Shown: positions 1-7,141 of the stretch, one piece after another | Position numbering within the stretch: position 1 is the first letter of the stretch | Layout: each line of letters starts with the position of its first letter | NCBI RefSeq assembly: GCF_041080835.1 | Contig: NZ_CP129683.1 | Span: forward strand, 992,001 to 1,056,000 | Direction: 5' to 3' | Source of the DNA: Bifidobacterium sp. WK012_4_13 | GTDB taxonomy: Bacteria > Actinomycetota > Actinomycetes > Actinomycetales > Bifidobacteriaceae | Length of the DNA stretch: 64,000 nt | Program-made: the position numbers and the translations under genes | The notes under the pieces: model-generated | Told to the model about the DNA's origin: nothing | Databases searched by the model: none | What the model saw: the letters and a program-made list of their open reading frames with translations, nothing else

Positions 1-123
1 CCTGGTATTGAGTTTTGTCTTCCCACCACATACAATTTAGGTACAGGCAAATTTGCGCTGTATATCAGAGGGTCCGAATTAACGTTTAAGCGTCATGTGA
101 TGGCGTCGGCCTCTGAGGAATGA
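1..123 (+). CDS. 3' end of an unrecognised gene (partial)
   Basis: Frame 1 is open from the first base to a TGA at 121-123 and encodes the last 40 residues of some protein, ending in ASASEE. The stop is immediately followed by an inverted repeat that looks like a terminator, which supports a real gene end. I do not recognise the fragment, and 40 open codons can occur by chance. Confidence 0.4.
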   Translation, partial: PGIEFCLPTTYNLGTGKFALYIRGSELTFKRHVMASASEE

Positions 124-146
124 GCCGCCACGATAGGCGGCTCATT
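119..146 (+). terminator. Hairpin after the partial gene
   Basis: An 11-bp perfect stem (119-129 with 136-146, arm AATGAGCCGCC) and a 6-base loop lie right at the stop codon of the partial ORF, followed by a short T stretch. It probably ends that transcript before the DUF3800 gene. Confidence 0.55.
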
Positions 147-165
147 TGCGTTACAAGGAGACCGG

Positions 166-852
166 TTGAATATTTTTGCTTACGCTGACGAAAGCGGAGT
201 GTTTGATCACGTGCACAACGACTATTTCGTGTTTGGTGGTCTCCTATTTATCAGCAAAGAACAAAAGGACGTGGCCGGGCGTAGATACATATCCGCCGAA
301 CGAGACCTCAGAAAGGCCGGTGCCGCTGCAGGCCATCAAGAGATGAAGGCCATCTACCTGTCCAACGGCCACAAAGCCTCGTTGTTCAGAGCAATGAACC
401 CCTACGTCCGATTTGGGGTTGTGGTGAGGCAAGCTTATGTGCTCGAAGCAATCTTTGACAACAAGAAGAGCAAACAACGCTATCTTGATTATGTCTTCAA
501 GATAGGCATGAAACGAACCATGCAACACATGATGGCCGATGGCCTGTTCCAAGCCGAGGATGTTGATTCTATTTACGTGTCAATGGATGAGCACTCCACT
601 GCGACCGATGGTCTATACGAAATGAGACAAGGCCTAGAGGCAGAATTCAAATACGGTACTTTCAATTCCACTTATCAGAAACACTTTCCCCCGCTTTTCC
701 CGCAAATGAAAAACGTCGAGTTCGTTCTTCGTGATTCATGCCAGGACCCCCTGATAAGGGCAGCCGATATAACAGCAAATCGCCTGTATTATTCCGTAGT
801 GCATAAACGACCGGAGATGGCAAAACATATATTTATCGTCAACCAGCCATAG
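166..852 (+). CDS. DUF3800 domain protein
   Basis: A 228-residue protein starting at TTG with ACAAGGAGA just upstream. It opens with FAYADESG, the acidic N-terminal strand typical of DUF3800, and near the end has RAADITANRL, the second conserved Asp-containing motif. The family is predicted to have an RNase H-like fold with clustered acidic residues, so nucleic-acid cleavage is possible but unproven here. It stands alone on the plus strand and converges on the P63C gene, at the late end of the prophage where cargo genes are common. It could be phage cargo or a defence-type gene; no partner is visible within the window. Confidence 0.8.
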   Translation: MNIFAYADESGVFDHVHNDYFVFGGLLFISKEQKDVAGRRYISAERDLRKAGAAAGHQEMKAIYLSNGHKASLFRAMNPYVRFGVVVRQAYVLEAIFDNKKSKQRYLDYVFKIGMKRTMQHMMADGLFQAEDVDSIYVSMDEHSTATDGLYEMRQGLEAEFKYGTFNSTYQKHFPPLFPQMKNVEFVLRDSCQDPLIRAADITANRLYYSVVHKRPEMAKHIFIVNQP

Positions 853-875
853 ACACTTCATTTGAACGCAAAAAT

Positions 876-910
876 AGCCCCGCCCCCGGCGTGATGCCGG
901 GAGCGGGGCT
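876..910 (-). terminator. Terminator of the P63C gene
   Basis: A long GC-rich stem (outer arms AGCCCCGC at 876-883 and GCGGGGCT at 903-910, with an inner CCCGGC/GCCGGG stem) is followed on the minus strand by a T run. It is 34/35 identical to the terminator after the holin gene at 2138-2172. Confidence 0.85.
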
Positions 911-965
911 GAGTGGCACCGGCCGAAGCCGGGGTGTGGTTCATTTGGATGTATCCAAGAAGCGA

Positions 966-1883
966 CTAGTCGTCCATCGTTAACTCTCCCTGTACTGCCC
1001 CATGTTTCGGGTATGCACGGTCGAGGAGTCGGGTAAATTCAGACCATGAGCCCGAAGCTCTCATAAGAGTGATAACGGAACCGATCATCTTTTCAAGATG
1101 CTTGTTACCAATATCTTCGGTGAGGAACTGATGGTGATGATGTTTTCTGTGCCCATCAGCACCGGAAGGGTTCTTTTTCTTAAGACTTTCAAGTACTCCA
1201 CTCGGGAGCCTGTCGTAGACGATATCATTCGCGATTTTCCCGACAACCCTGGGTTTCTTCCCTCCTGCGCCCAGATTTATGTAATCCCAGCCCTTGAGCT
1301 TAAACATCTGGGAATAGAACTCGTCGGGGAATCGCTTCGCCCATGGCTGGAGCTCTTCGGAGATATATTTACTCAGCAAAAGCTCAAGCTCGTTGTGCTG
1401 TCTTACCGACTGATACCCGGTAGCCTCATCCACCAGAGCCACCACGCCAATCTTAGCCAAGGCAGCCATCAGTATCTCAGCCTGTAGAGCGATATGCTCC
1501 TGTGAAGGCAGGAGCGCGTGGTCCCTTCGCGCTTTCAGAAACACATCGCATATTTCAGGAAGGGATGTCGCGTCGATACCGTAGGCTCCGAATCCCCCCT
1601 GGCCCTTTGCTCTCCATATGCGGCGGTCAACAAGCTTGCGTTCTAATGCCGCGGAAATGTATGGCTTCAGATTCCCCGCCGAAACATAGACGGGTAGCTT
1701 GTTGCCCTCTTTCTGCCGAATCCAGTGCGATCCGCCTCTTTTGTTTCCCAGCGCTGCACTGACCTGCCGCTCGGACAACAGCCGTGTGCCGTCCTTCATG
1801 ACGCCGCACGGTATATCAATCCCCTCCGCAAGGTGCAACTCGCCACCGTATTCGGCCGTTTCGCCTTTTTCTCTCTCTGCCAT
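966..1883 (-). CDS. P63C domain protein
   Basis: A 305-residue protein matching the bacteriophage P63C family. The C-terminal half carries the characteristic stretch with FKLKGW, KPRVVGKI, the KHHHHQFLTEDIGN histidine motif and a closing LMRAS segment. The N-terminal part (GTRLLSERQV, SAALG) resembles the usual leading region of these proteins. The biochemical role is unknown; the conserved His run suggests metal or nucleic-acid binding, which is inference. It is a single-gene unit behind the lysis genes, with an AGGA ribosome site and its own terminator. That terminator is nearly identical to the one closing the lysis operon, which suggests a cargo insertion. Start ATG at 1883. Confidence 0.85.
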   Translation of the reverse strand: MAEREKGETAEYGGELHLAEGIDIPCGVMKDGTRLLSERQVSAALGNKRGGSHWIRQKEGNKLPVYVSAGNLKPYISAALERKLVDRRIWRAKGQGGFGAYGIDATSLPEICDVFLKARRDHALLPSQEHIALQAEILMAALAKIGVVALVDEATGYQSVRQHNELELLLSKYISEELQPWAKRFPDEFYSQMFKLKGWDYINLGAGGKKPRVVGKIANDIVYDRLPSGVLESLKKKNPSGADGHRKHHHHQFLTEDIGNKHLEKMIGSVITLMRASGSWSEFTRLLDRAYPKHGAVQGELTMDD

Positions 1884-2137
1884 ATATCCTCATTTCTTTA
1901 TCAAAATTGATTCATTTATATCATGAAAGAGGAGATTAAGCTAGGCACCATATAGAAACGTTGAAACAGCAATGAATAATCAACACCAACCCTTGCAAAA
2001 TCGATATATCGGCACCTTATGATTTGTTGATATTACAGTGTTTTGGAAATCATATGTGAAGAAAATGAGTAGCAACTGCTTTATCAAAGATACATACGTA
2101 TTGGCCAATTTATCCACAAGCAGCCTAACACAAAACA
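1884..2137. other. AT-rich intergenic region upstream of the P63C gene
   Basis: No convincing gene lies between the P63C start and the lysis-operon terminator. The stretch next to 1883 is AT-rich on the minus strand, with TATAAAT-like -10 candidates, and probably holds the P63C promoter. The plus-strand open frame at 2038-2244 runs through the terminator and is not credible. Confidence 0.5.
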
Positions 2138-2172
2138 AGCCCCGCCCTCGGCGTGATGCCGGGAGCGGGGCT
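2138..2172 (-). terminator. Terminator of the lysis/late operon
   Basis: Stem AGCCCCGC (2138-2145) with GCGGGGCT (2165-2172) plus an inner stem, followed on the minus strand by TTGTTTTGT. It lies 36 bases after the holin stop and is the near-twin of the terminator at 876-910. Confidence 0.85.
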
Positions 2173-2208
2173 ATGAGTAAATGTGTACGAATTCGTACAT
2201 ATTTAATG

Positions 2209-2592
2209 TCAGGCTGTAGTGGCTGCCTGGGTTGCGTCGATTGACTTTTCGTCAGCAGTCACAGGTGTTTCCTTTGTGACTGTCACTGCCGGTTGTTGTG
2301 TGGCAGTGACGGTAACTGGCATGGTGTCGAGATCCACGTAGGCCTTGGCGATGAGCGCGTAGATGGTCTGGGCCACGCCCATGACCGCAGCCGTGACCAC
2401 CGTCGCGTTGAGCGGGGACTGGAAGCTGCCGGTCAGCCAGAGCGCGAGCAGCGCGATCACACCGCTCAGCAGGAGCGAAAACGGGAGCCGCCAGTCCGAG
2501 GGAACGTACCTCTTCACCAGTTGCACGATGACGCTGGAGGTGACGCCGCCCGCGAGCACGGTCGCCAGTTGCATTGCCGTAGTTGTATCCAT
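2209..2592 (-). CDS. Holin-like small membrane protein
   Basis: A 127-residue protein with hydrophobic segments at roughly residues 6-25, 36-53 and 63-82 and a polar, Thr/Ala-rich tail. That is the usual layout of a siphophage holin: pores or holes in the cell membrane at the end of the lytic cycle. It follows the lysin gene by 14 bases, with an AAGGAG ribosome site before ATG 2592, and is the last gene before the operon terminator. No family could be assigned by sequence alone. The lysin has its own signal peptide, so this protein may work as a pinholin or timing factor rather than a large-hole holin. Confidence 0.75.
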   Translation of the reverse strand: MDTTTAMQLATVLAGGVTSSVIVQLVKRYVPSDWRLPFSLLLSGVIALLALWLTGSFQSPLNATVVTAAVMGVAQTIYALIAKAYVDLDTMPVTVTATQQPAVTVTKETPVTADEKSIDATQAATTA

Positions 2593-2606
2593 GATTATTC
2601 TTCTCC

Positions 2607-3947
2607 TTAGAATTTTCCTGTGTTGAGTCTGGTCTGCAAGGCGCGCACGGTGGCGGGCCCGAAGCTGCCATCGGCAGTGACACCGAGGTGACGTTGGATG
2701 GCGCGAATCGTGTTGGGACCGAGGAAACCGTCCTGTGCGAGCCCGAGTCTTGCCTGGACCTTGCGGATGAGGTTCGAACCGGTCGAACCGTAGGCGACGG
2801 AGTACAGGCCGGTGCGCGAATAGCCGCGTGGGATGACCTGGCCGGAGACCACGCCGTCCACGCTCGTGCCCATGGTCTTCTGCCACAGCGCTATCGTCGC
2901 CGAGCCCGCCGAACCGTCCACACCTGTCTTCGAGGTTGAGTGCGTCCCTGCCAATGCCGCCTGGGTTGCTGGGCCTGCATACCCGTCCACGGTGAGACCG
3001 TGGGTCTTCTGGAAGTTGGCGACGGCGGCACGTGTGGCTGGACCATAGGAGCCGTCGACGGTCAGCCTGTAGCCGTACACGTTGAGCAGACGCTGCGTCT
3101 GGGATATGGAGTAGCCCAGATACGTGCCGGTCGGCACCGAGGATGCGGACGCGACCGTGGCCGTTGTGGCGGTGCTGGTGGTCTGTCCATTGCTCCACGC
3201 TCCGGACTTGGCGAGGTTCATGTCAAGGCTGCCCGAATAGCCGGAGACCCGTCCCACGCTCGTGTACTGGTGGATGTAGTACGTGCTCCAATACGAGACC
3301 GACGGCGCGCCATGATAGGCTCCGTTGTTGCTGCCGTAGTTGGCCACCCACAGCTTCACGCCGCTTGCGGCCACGCTCGACCAGTTGTAGGCGCGGGTCA
3401 CCGACGAGCTCATATACACATACACGTTCGCATCCGCGCCAAGACGGGCACGCACCTGGGCAACCCAGGCGGCCACCGCAGCCGGGGACACGAAGCTGCT
3501 GCCCTCCGCGTCGTAGACGAGCGGATCGCCCTTCTGATACTCGACGAGATTGCTCACGAAATAGTTGGCCGCACTAGTGGGGTTCGCGTACCCGTTGAAG
3601 TAGTAGTGGCCGAGCCCCTTGCCGGCCGCACGGACCGCCTTCGCGTTGCGGGCGTACATGGAATCCTTGTAAAGGTAGCCGATATCAGAACCGGATTGCT
3701 TCACGATGACGAACGAGCCGAGCGCACCGATGCTGATGGATCCCTGCCATCTGCTGATGTCCTGACCGACCGTGTCGGCGGATGCAACCTGCGTGATGCC
3801 TGCCGATGCCGCCAATGGAATGGCAACCCCAGCGGTCGCCGCAGCCGGAACGATGCCAGCCGAGAGGGCAAGGGTGAGCGCTCCGGCGAGGAAACGCCTG
3901 CCGACGACACCCAGCATCCGTGACTTCTTGTGTCTTGCGTGACTCAT
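2607..3947 (-). CDS. Secreted endolysin, GH25 muramidase with peptidoglycan-binding repeats
   Basis: A 446-residue lysin that cuts the glycan strands of the host wall. Residues 1 to about 58 form a signal peptide: a basic start, a long hydrophobic core (FLAGALTLALSAG) and an AxA-type end (ASA). The GH25 barrel spans about 62-255, with GQDISRWQG at its start, the acidic VYDAEGSS motif, and the LDMN ending. Two peptidoglycan-binding-1 repeats follow (VDGSYGPATRAAV..., ADGSFGPATVRAL), with VDGYAGPAT and QDGFLGPNT sub-repeats. It begins one base after the lipoprotein gene stop, with GGAGG inside that gene's end. Having a signal peptide sets it apart from holin-dependent cytoplasmic lysins. Confidence 0.93.
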   Translation of the reverse strand: MSHARHKKSRMLGVVGRRFLAGALTLALSAGIVPAAATAGVAIPLAASAGITQVASADTVGQDISRWQGSISIGALGSFVIVKQSGSDIGYLYKDSMYARNAKAVRAAGKGLGHYYFNGYANPTSAANYFVSNLVEYQKGDPLVYDAEGSSFVSPAAVAAWVAQVRARLGADANVYVYMSSSVTRAYNWSSVAASGVKLWVANYGSNNGAYHGAPSVSYWSTYYIHQYTSVGRVSGYSGSLDMNLAKSGAWSNGQTTSTATTATVASASSVPTGTYLGYSISQTQRLLNVYGYRLTVDGSYGPATRAAVANFQKTHGLTVDGYAGPATQAALAGTHSTSKTGVDGSAGSATIALWQKTMGTSVDGVVSGQVIPRGYSRTGLYSVAYGSTGSNLIRKVQARLGLAQDGFLGPNTIRAIQRHLGVTADGSFGPATVRALQTRLNTGKF

Positions 3948-4448
3948 CTACTTCACCTCCGGTGACGTGATCGAGGCGGCCGCGTTCACACCCGTGGCCG
4001 AGTTGGAAACGGTCTTGCCATCAAGTGTCACGGTCGACCTGATGGAGCTGGCTGAGGTGCCGTTCTGCGCGCTGACGGTCACCTTCTGACCGGTCGTGAC
4101 CTGCAGGGTGGTCGAATATGGCAGCGCCACGTTCTCAGCGGACTTGGTGGCGGCCTTCGAGTCGCCCACCCTGCCGGTCGAATCGGTGGGACTGGCCGAC
4201 TGCGCGTCCAGGCCAGAGGCCGCATCCGACGGCTTCAATCCTGTGTCAGGGTCGATGACCGTGATGGTCACGTCCGTGGCCACGCCCTCGCCTTGCACCG
4301 TAATGGTGGCAATGCTTGTCGTGGAATGTTTGGATTGCTGCGATGTGCTCGTTGACGTTGACACTGGTTCAGGCTGCGCGTTGCCGCACGCTCCCACGCT
4401 CATTAGGAACAGGACTGCTCCCAATGCTGCGCATAATCGTCTCCGCAT
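3948..4448 (-). CDS. Phage-encoded lipoprotein with MmpS-like domain
   Basis: A 166-residue protein with a basic start (MRRRLC), a hydrophobic core and a lipobox ending LMSVGAC, so it should be lipid-anchored outside the membrane. A Ser/Thr linker leads to a beta-rich C-terminal part (QVTTGQKVTVSAQNGT, VTLDGKTVSN) that resembles MmpS-type domains. GAGGAGG precedes ATG 4448. It directly precedes the lysin. The role is unknown. Options are help in lysis, or a superinfection-exclusion lipoprotein like those of some Gram-positive phages; the second would normally need expression in the lysogen. It resembles the C-terminal part of the protein at 33163-33855. Confidence 0.75.
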   Translation of the reverse strand: MRRRLCAALGAVLFLMSVGACGNAQPEPVSTSTSTSQQSKHSTTSIATITVQGEGVATDVTITVIDPDTGLKPSDAASGLDAQSASPTDSTGRVGDSKAATKSAENVALPYSTTLQVTTGQKVTVSAQNGTSASSIRSTVTLDGKTVSNSATGVNAAASITSPEVK

Positions 4449-4477
4449 GGATTTCCTCCTCATTTGGGGTATAAAAA

Positions 4478-4499
4478 AGCCTCCGGATGTTCGGAGGCT
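4478..4499 (-). terminator. Terminator between tail and lysis genes
   Basis: An 8-bp perfect stem (AGCCTCCG/CGGAGGCT) with a 6-base loop is followed on the minus strand by TTTTTTATA. It lies between the gene ending at 4517 and the lipoprotein gene, so the lysis genes may need antitermination or read-through. Confidence 0.85.
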
Positions 4500-4516
4500 A
4501 CAAATTTCAAATCTCA

Positions 4517-4921
4517 TTATTCTGGCATGACTTCATGCTTAGGGTTCCAATCATCAAGTCGATCGCGGATCTCATACTCGCGTTTCAACTGGTCGAGCCG
4601 GATATGCCCGACACCATTGCCACCCATGCGCAAGTATTCTTCACCGGACTCTAGAGCGCTGGTGAAGGCATTCTGATCACGCGGGCGAGCGAACAGACAC
4701 TGTCTGAGCACAATGAGCTTAATGTCGCGCATCTGCTCGTCAAGCGCGTGGAAATGCTCAAAGTCACGGTCAAGCTTCCCCTCGATGGGTTTCAAGTCTT
4801 CACGGGTAATCGCTGTCCTGCGTCGAGCGAGATGCTGACTGAACCAGCCAGTCAAACCACCCAGCCCACCAGAACCGATAACGGCGGTCACAATGGCCAC
4901 GATTGAATCATCAGACAACAT
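4517..4921 (-). CDS. Membrane-anchored phage protein
   Basis: A 134-residue protein with one N-terminal membrane segment (SIVAIVTAVIGSGGLGGLTGWF), then a basic stretch (HLARRR) and a charged, helix-rich remainder. The layout resembles small actinophage membrane proteins such as DUF2746, but I cannot confirm the family. ATG 4921 is chosen because GGAG sits 6 bases upstream; an ATG at 4927 is too close to it. It is followed by a strong terminator. Its place between tail and lysis genes suggests a lysis or host-membrane role, which is inference. Confidence 0.65.
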   Translation of the reverse strand: MLSDDSIVAIVTAVIGSGGLGGLTGWFSQHLARRRTAITREDLKPIEGKLDRDFEHFHALDEQMRDIKLIVLRQCLFARPRDQNAFTSALESGEEYLRMGGNGVGHIRLDQLKREYEIRDRLDDWNPKHEVMPE

Positions 4922-4994
4922 AAGCATCTCCAAAAACTGCCAGCTCGCCCACGCTCTGATGCAGGGCGAGCCAGTCAACGCGTGAATCAGGCAT
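4911..4994 (-). CDS. Possible 27-residue ORF
   Basis: Starts at ATG 4994 and overlaps the start of the next gene by 11 bases, reading MPDSRVDWLALH and ending in GDAYVV. The same frame stays open upstream to about 5078 without another ATG, so a longer form from a non-ATG start is possible. The composition is protein-like, but the evidence is weak. Confidence 0.3.
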   Translation of the reverse strand: MPDSRVDWLALHQSVGELAVFGDAYVV

Positions 4995-5088
4995 GATCGT
5001 CAAACCTCGCTTACAAGGGCCACTACGAGCGATGCGGTTGCAGACGAATGCGTCATTGATGATATTGTCAGCATACTTTCCTTAAAGT

Positions 5089-7131
5089 TCATATGTTTTC
5101 AACAACGATGGTGCGGTCACGAATGCTCCCCGCCATGTTGCCAGTGCCAATGCAGTATGCGCGCAAGGCCCAGCATGGGTAGATGAGCGTGCCAATTGGG
5201 AGACCACTGACAAGCTGAATCGAACACCCCGGAATCAAACCGGAATTACTGGGGCCAGTTCGCACATAGATGGGGACTGCGCCTACCTGATTGCTCAATG
5301 AGGTCACTATGTCATGCGTCGAGGTGGTAAAGAATATTGCAACATCCAAATAATTGATAGTGCCATTATCGGTTGTCGTATTGTTGGAGTAGCTGAAGCT
5401 TACCTTTATCTTCCCCGTCGTCGAATAGAAGCCTGACTCATTCGCGTCATACTGCCATCCCGTAACGCCCGTGGACGTTCTGATCGGCGACATTATCCGG
5501 TCACTGGACTGATACTGCGTCGAACCGAATATCGTCGAGCTCAAGTCAACCATTGAACTGTTCACGGGATTCCATGCCTGTATGCCATATGTCGCGTCCG
5601 AACCCATGTGAGCGTAGGCTGTCCCACCCTTATAGACGGTCATTCCAGTGTTGTTCATTTCTGTTCTTGAACTGGAGGAACCGGTGCGCACGGTAGCCCC
5701 GGTTATCGTTCCCTTGTTCGCAGTGAAGGAACCGTCACTTGCCGATATGGACAGCGTGACATTGCCGTTCGCATCGTAGGCGGTGATGCCAGCACTGTTG
5801 ATGGCGACCCGAGCGCCGCTGGACGCGGTCTGGAACAGGCCGGACGTGATTATCCCCGCCGAGAGCATGCCGATGACCGCACTGTCGGCCTGGATGTCGC
5901 GCACGGCAAGCTGGTCGAGATACATGGCTATCGGTATCGCCTGCCATACTGTCCCATCCCACCACCATTCGGCACTGAGAGCCGACTGGAAGGTGCTGTC
6001 GCCGGAGAACCAGTCAAGGCCAAGGGACTGCAATGCGTTGTAATCGTCTTGCGAGAGCAATGACTGCTGCTTCAGGAACAATGTCCCACCAACAGTCACA
6101 GGAAGATGCCATGCGACTAATACGTCGGTCTGACTGGTCAGGGAAAACGGTATGGATACTATTCTCCCTTGAGTCATGTCAAGGTTTGAATCATAGGCAA
6201 TGTTCACGCCACTGGTGCTTGTCTCGTATTGAACTGCGGCAGACATTGGAGTTCGAACCACGTCAGAACTCTTTGCATAGCATGAATATACATAGTCACC
6301 GGCGGGCAAAGTGATTGTCTCGCAGGTTCTTGCATAGGCATTCGTCGTGAAGCCTGAAAGAACGGTTGCGGTCACTCCAACGCCATTGGACGACGCAGAC
6401 GCACCATATAGAGTGGTGAAACTGGTTACCTTGGGGTCGGTTGCAAGGTTCGTCGCCACCAGTGCACCGTCCTTCGTCAGCGTGCTTGAGGAAGCGTCAG
6501 TCGTTCCTGACCATGCGGCGGTCATGGAATCCCCGTACTTGAGCCACAGGTCGCCCTTGTGCACGCCATCGCCGACAGGGTCGGTGGTCGACTTGGTGAC
6601 CGTGATGCCCAATATGTCAGGGTCGATGTCCGACGATTCGACGGTGACGCTGACATCATCGCTCGCGGCGGAGGCGTTGGGCGCGCTCGTACCATCCTGC
6701 AGATGCGCGTCGTCGTAGGCGATCGCGGAGACCGTGTGCACCGAACCGGTCTCGTACGCGCCAAACGCCCTGCTGCCCGCAGCGTACATGCTTTCGACGG
6801 CCACGCCATCGATCTGGATCGCGACATGGTCGAAGTCGGGGGGCACGCCGCCGTCGAGCGTGCCATCCCATGAGACGATGATCATGCCATTGCCTGATGT
6901 GACGGTGATGCCCGTCGGCGTTCCCGGAGCCGTCGTGTCCCCCACCCACTGGGCGACGCCGGTGTCCCCGGCACCGACACCCATGATGCTGCTGGTGCCG
7001 TCCGCGTTAGGGATTTCCACCGTTCCCGCGTTCCCTGTCATCTGTTTCGCGGCGATGCGGACTGCACTGTTCGCCGTATCGAGCGCCAGCGTGATGGTGT
7101 CCTTGCGTGTGATGTCTGGATGATAGACCAT
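5089..7131 (-). CDS. Tail tip / receptor-binding protein with fibronectin III domain
   Basis: A 680-residue structural protein. A short N-terminal part is followed by a fibronectin type III-like domain (TAPGTPTGITVTSGNG... at about 68-165). A central segment with AVRDIQADSAVIGMLSAGIITSG and AINSAGITAYDANGN (about 410-465) is typical of siphophage tail tips and fibers. The C-terminal third is Ser/Thr/Gly-rich and probably forms the host-binding region. AGGAGG precedes ATG 7131. It is the last large tail gene, 10 bases after the repeat-bearing tail protein. Which part binds the host is inference. Confidence 0.82.
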   Translation of the reverse strand: MVYHPDITRKDTITLALDTANSAVRIAAKQMTGNAGTVEIPNADGTSSIMGVGAGDTGVAQWVGDTTAPGTPTGITVTSGNGMIIVSWDGTLDGGVPPDFDHVAIQIDGVAVESMYAAGSRAFGAYETGSVHTVSAIAYDDAHLQDGTSAPNASAASDDVSVTVESSDIDPDILGITVTKSTTDPVGDGVHKGDLWLKYGDSMTAAWSGTTDASSSTLTKDGALVATNLATDPKVTSFTTLYGASASSNGVGVTATVLSGFTTNAYARTCETITLPAGDYVYSCYAKSSDVVRTPMSAAVQYETSTSGVNIAYDSNLDMTQGRIVSIPFSLTSQTDVLVAWHLPVTVGGTLFLKQQSLLSQDDYNALQSLGLDWFSGDSTFQSALSAEWWWDGTVWQAIPIAMYLDQLAVRDIQADSAVIGMLSAGIITSGLFQTASSGARVAINSAGITAYDANGNVTLSISASDGSFTANKGTITGATVRTGSSSSRTEMNNTGMTVYKGGTAYAHMGSDATYGIQAWNPVNSSMVDLSSTIFGSTQYQSSDRIMSPIRTSTGVTGWQYDANESGFYSTTGKIKVSFSYSNNTTTDNGTINYLDVAIFFTTSTHDIVTSLSNQVGAVPIYVRTGPSNSGLIPGCSIQLVSGLPIGTLIYPCWALRAYCIGTGNMAGSIRDRTIVVENI

Positions 7132-7141
7132 CCGTAACCTC

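Noticed and set aside
1..1000. Left attachment site of the prophage
   Set aside because: No copy of the tRNA-Gly 3' end was found there, so attL is probably outside the window.
2940..3923. 327-codon plus-strand frame opposite the lysin
   Set aside because: The minus strand has a signal peptide, GH25 motifs and a ribosome site; the plus frame is Arg/Gly-rich with no ribosome site.
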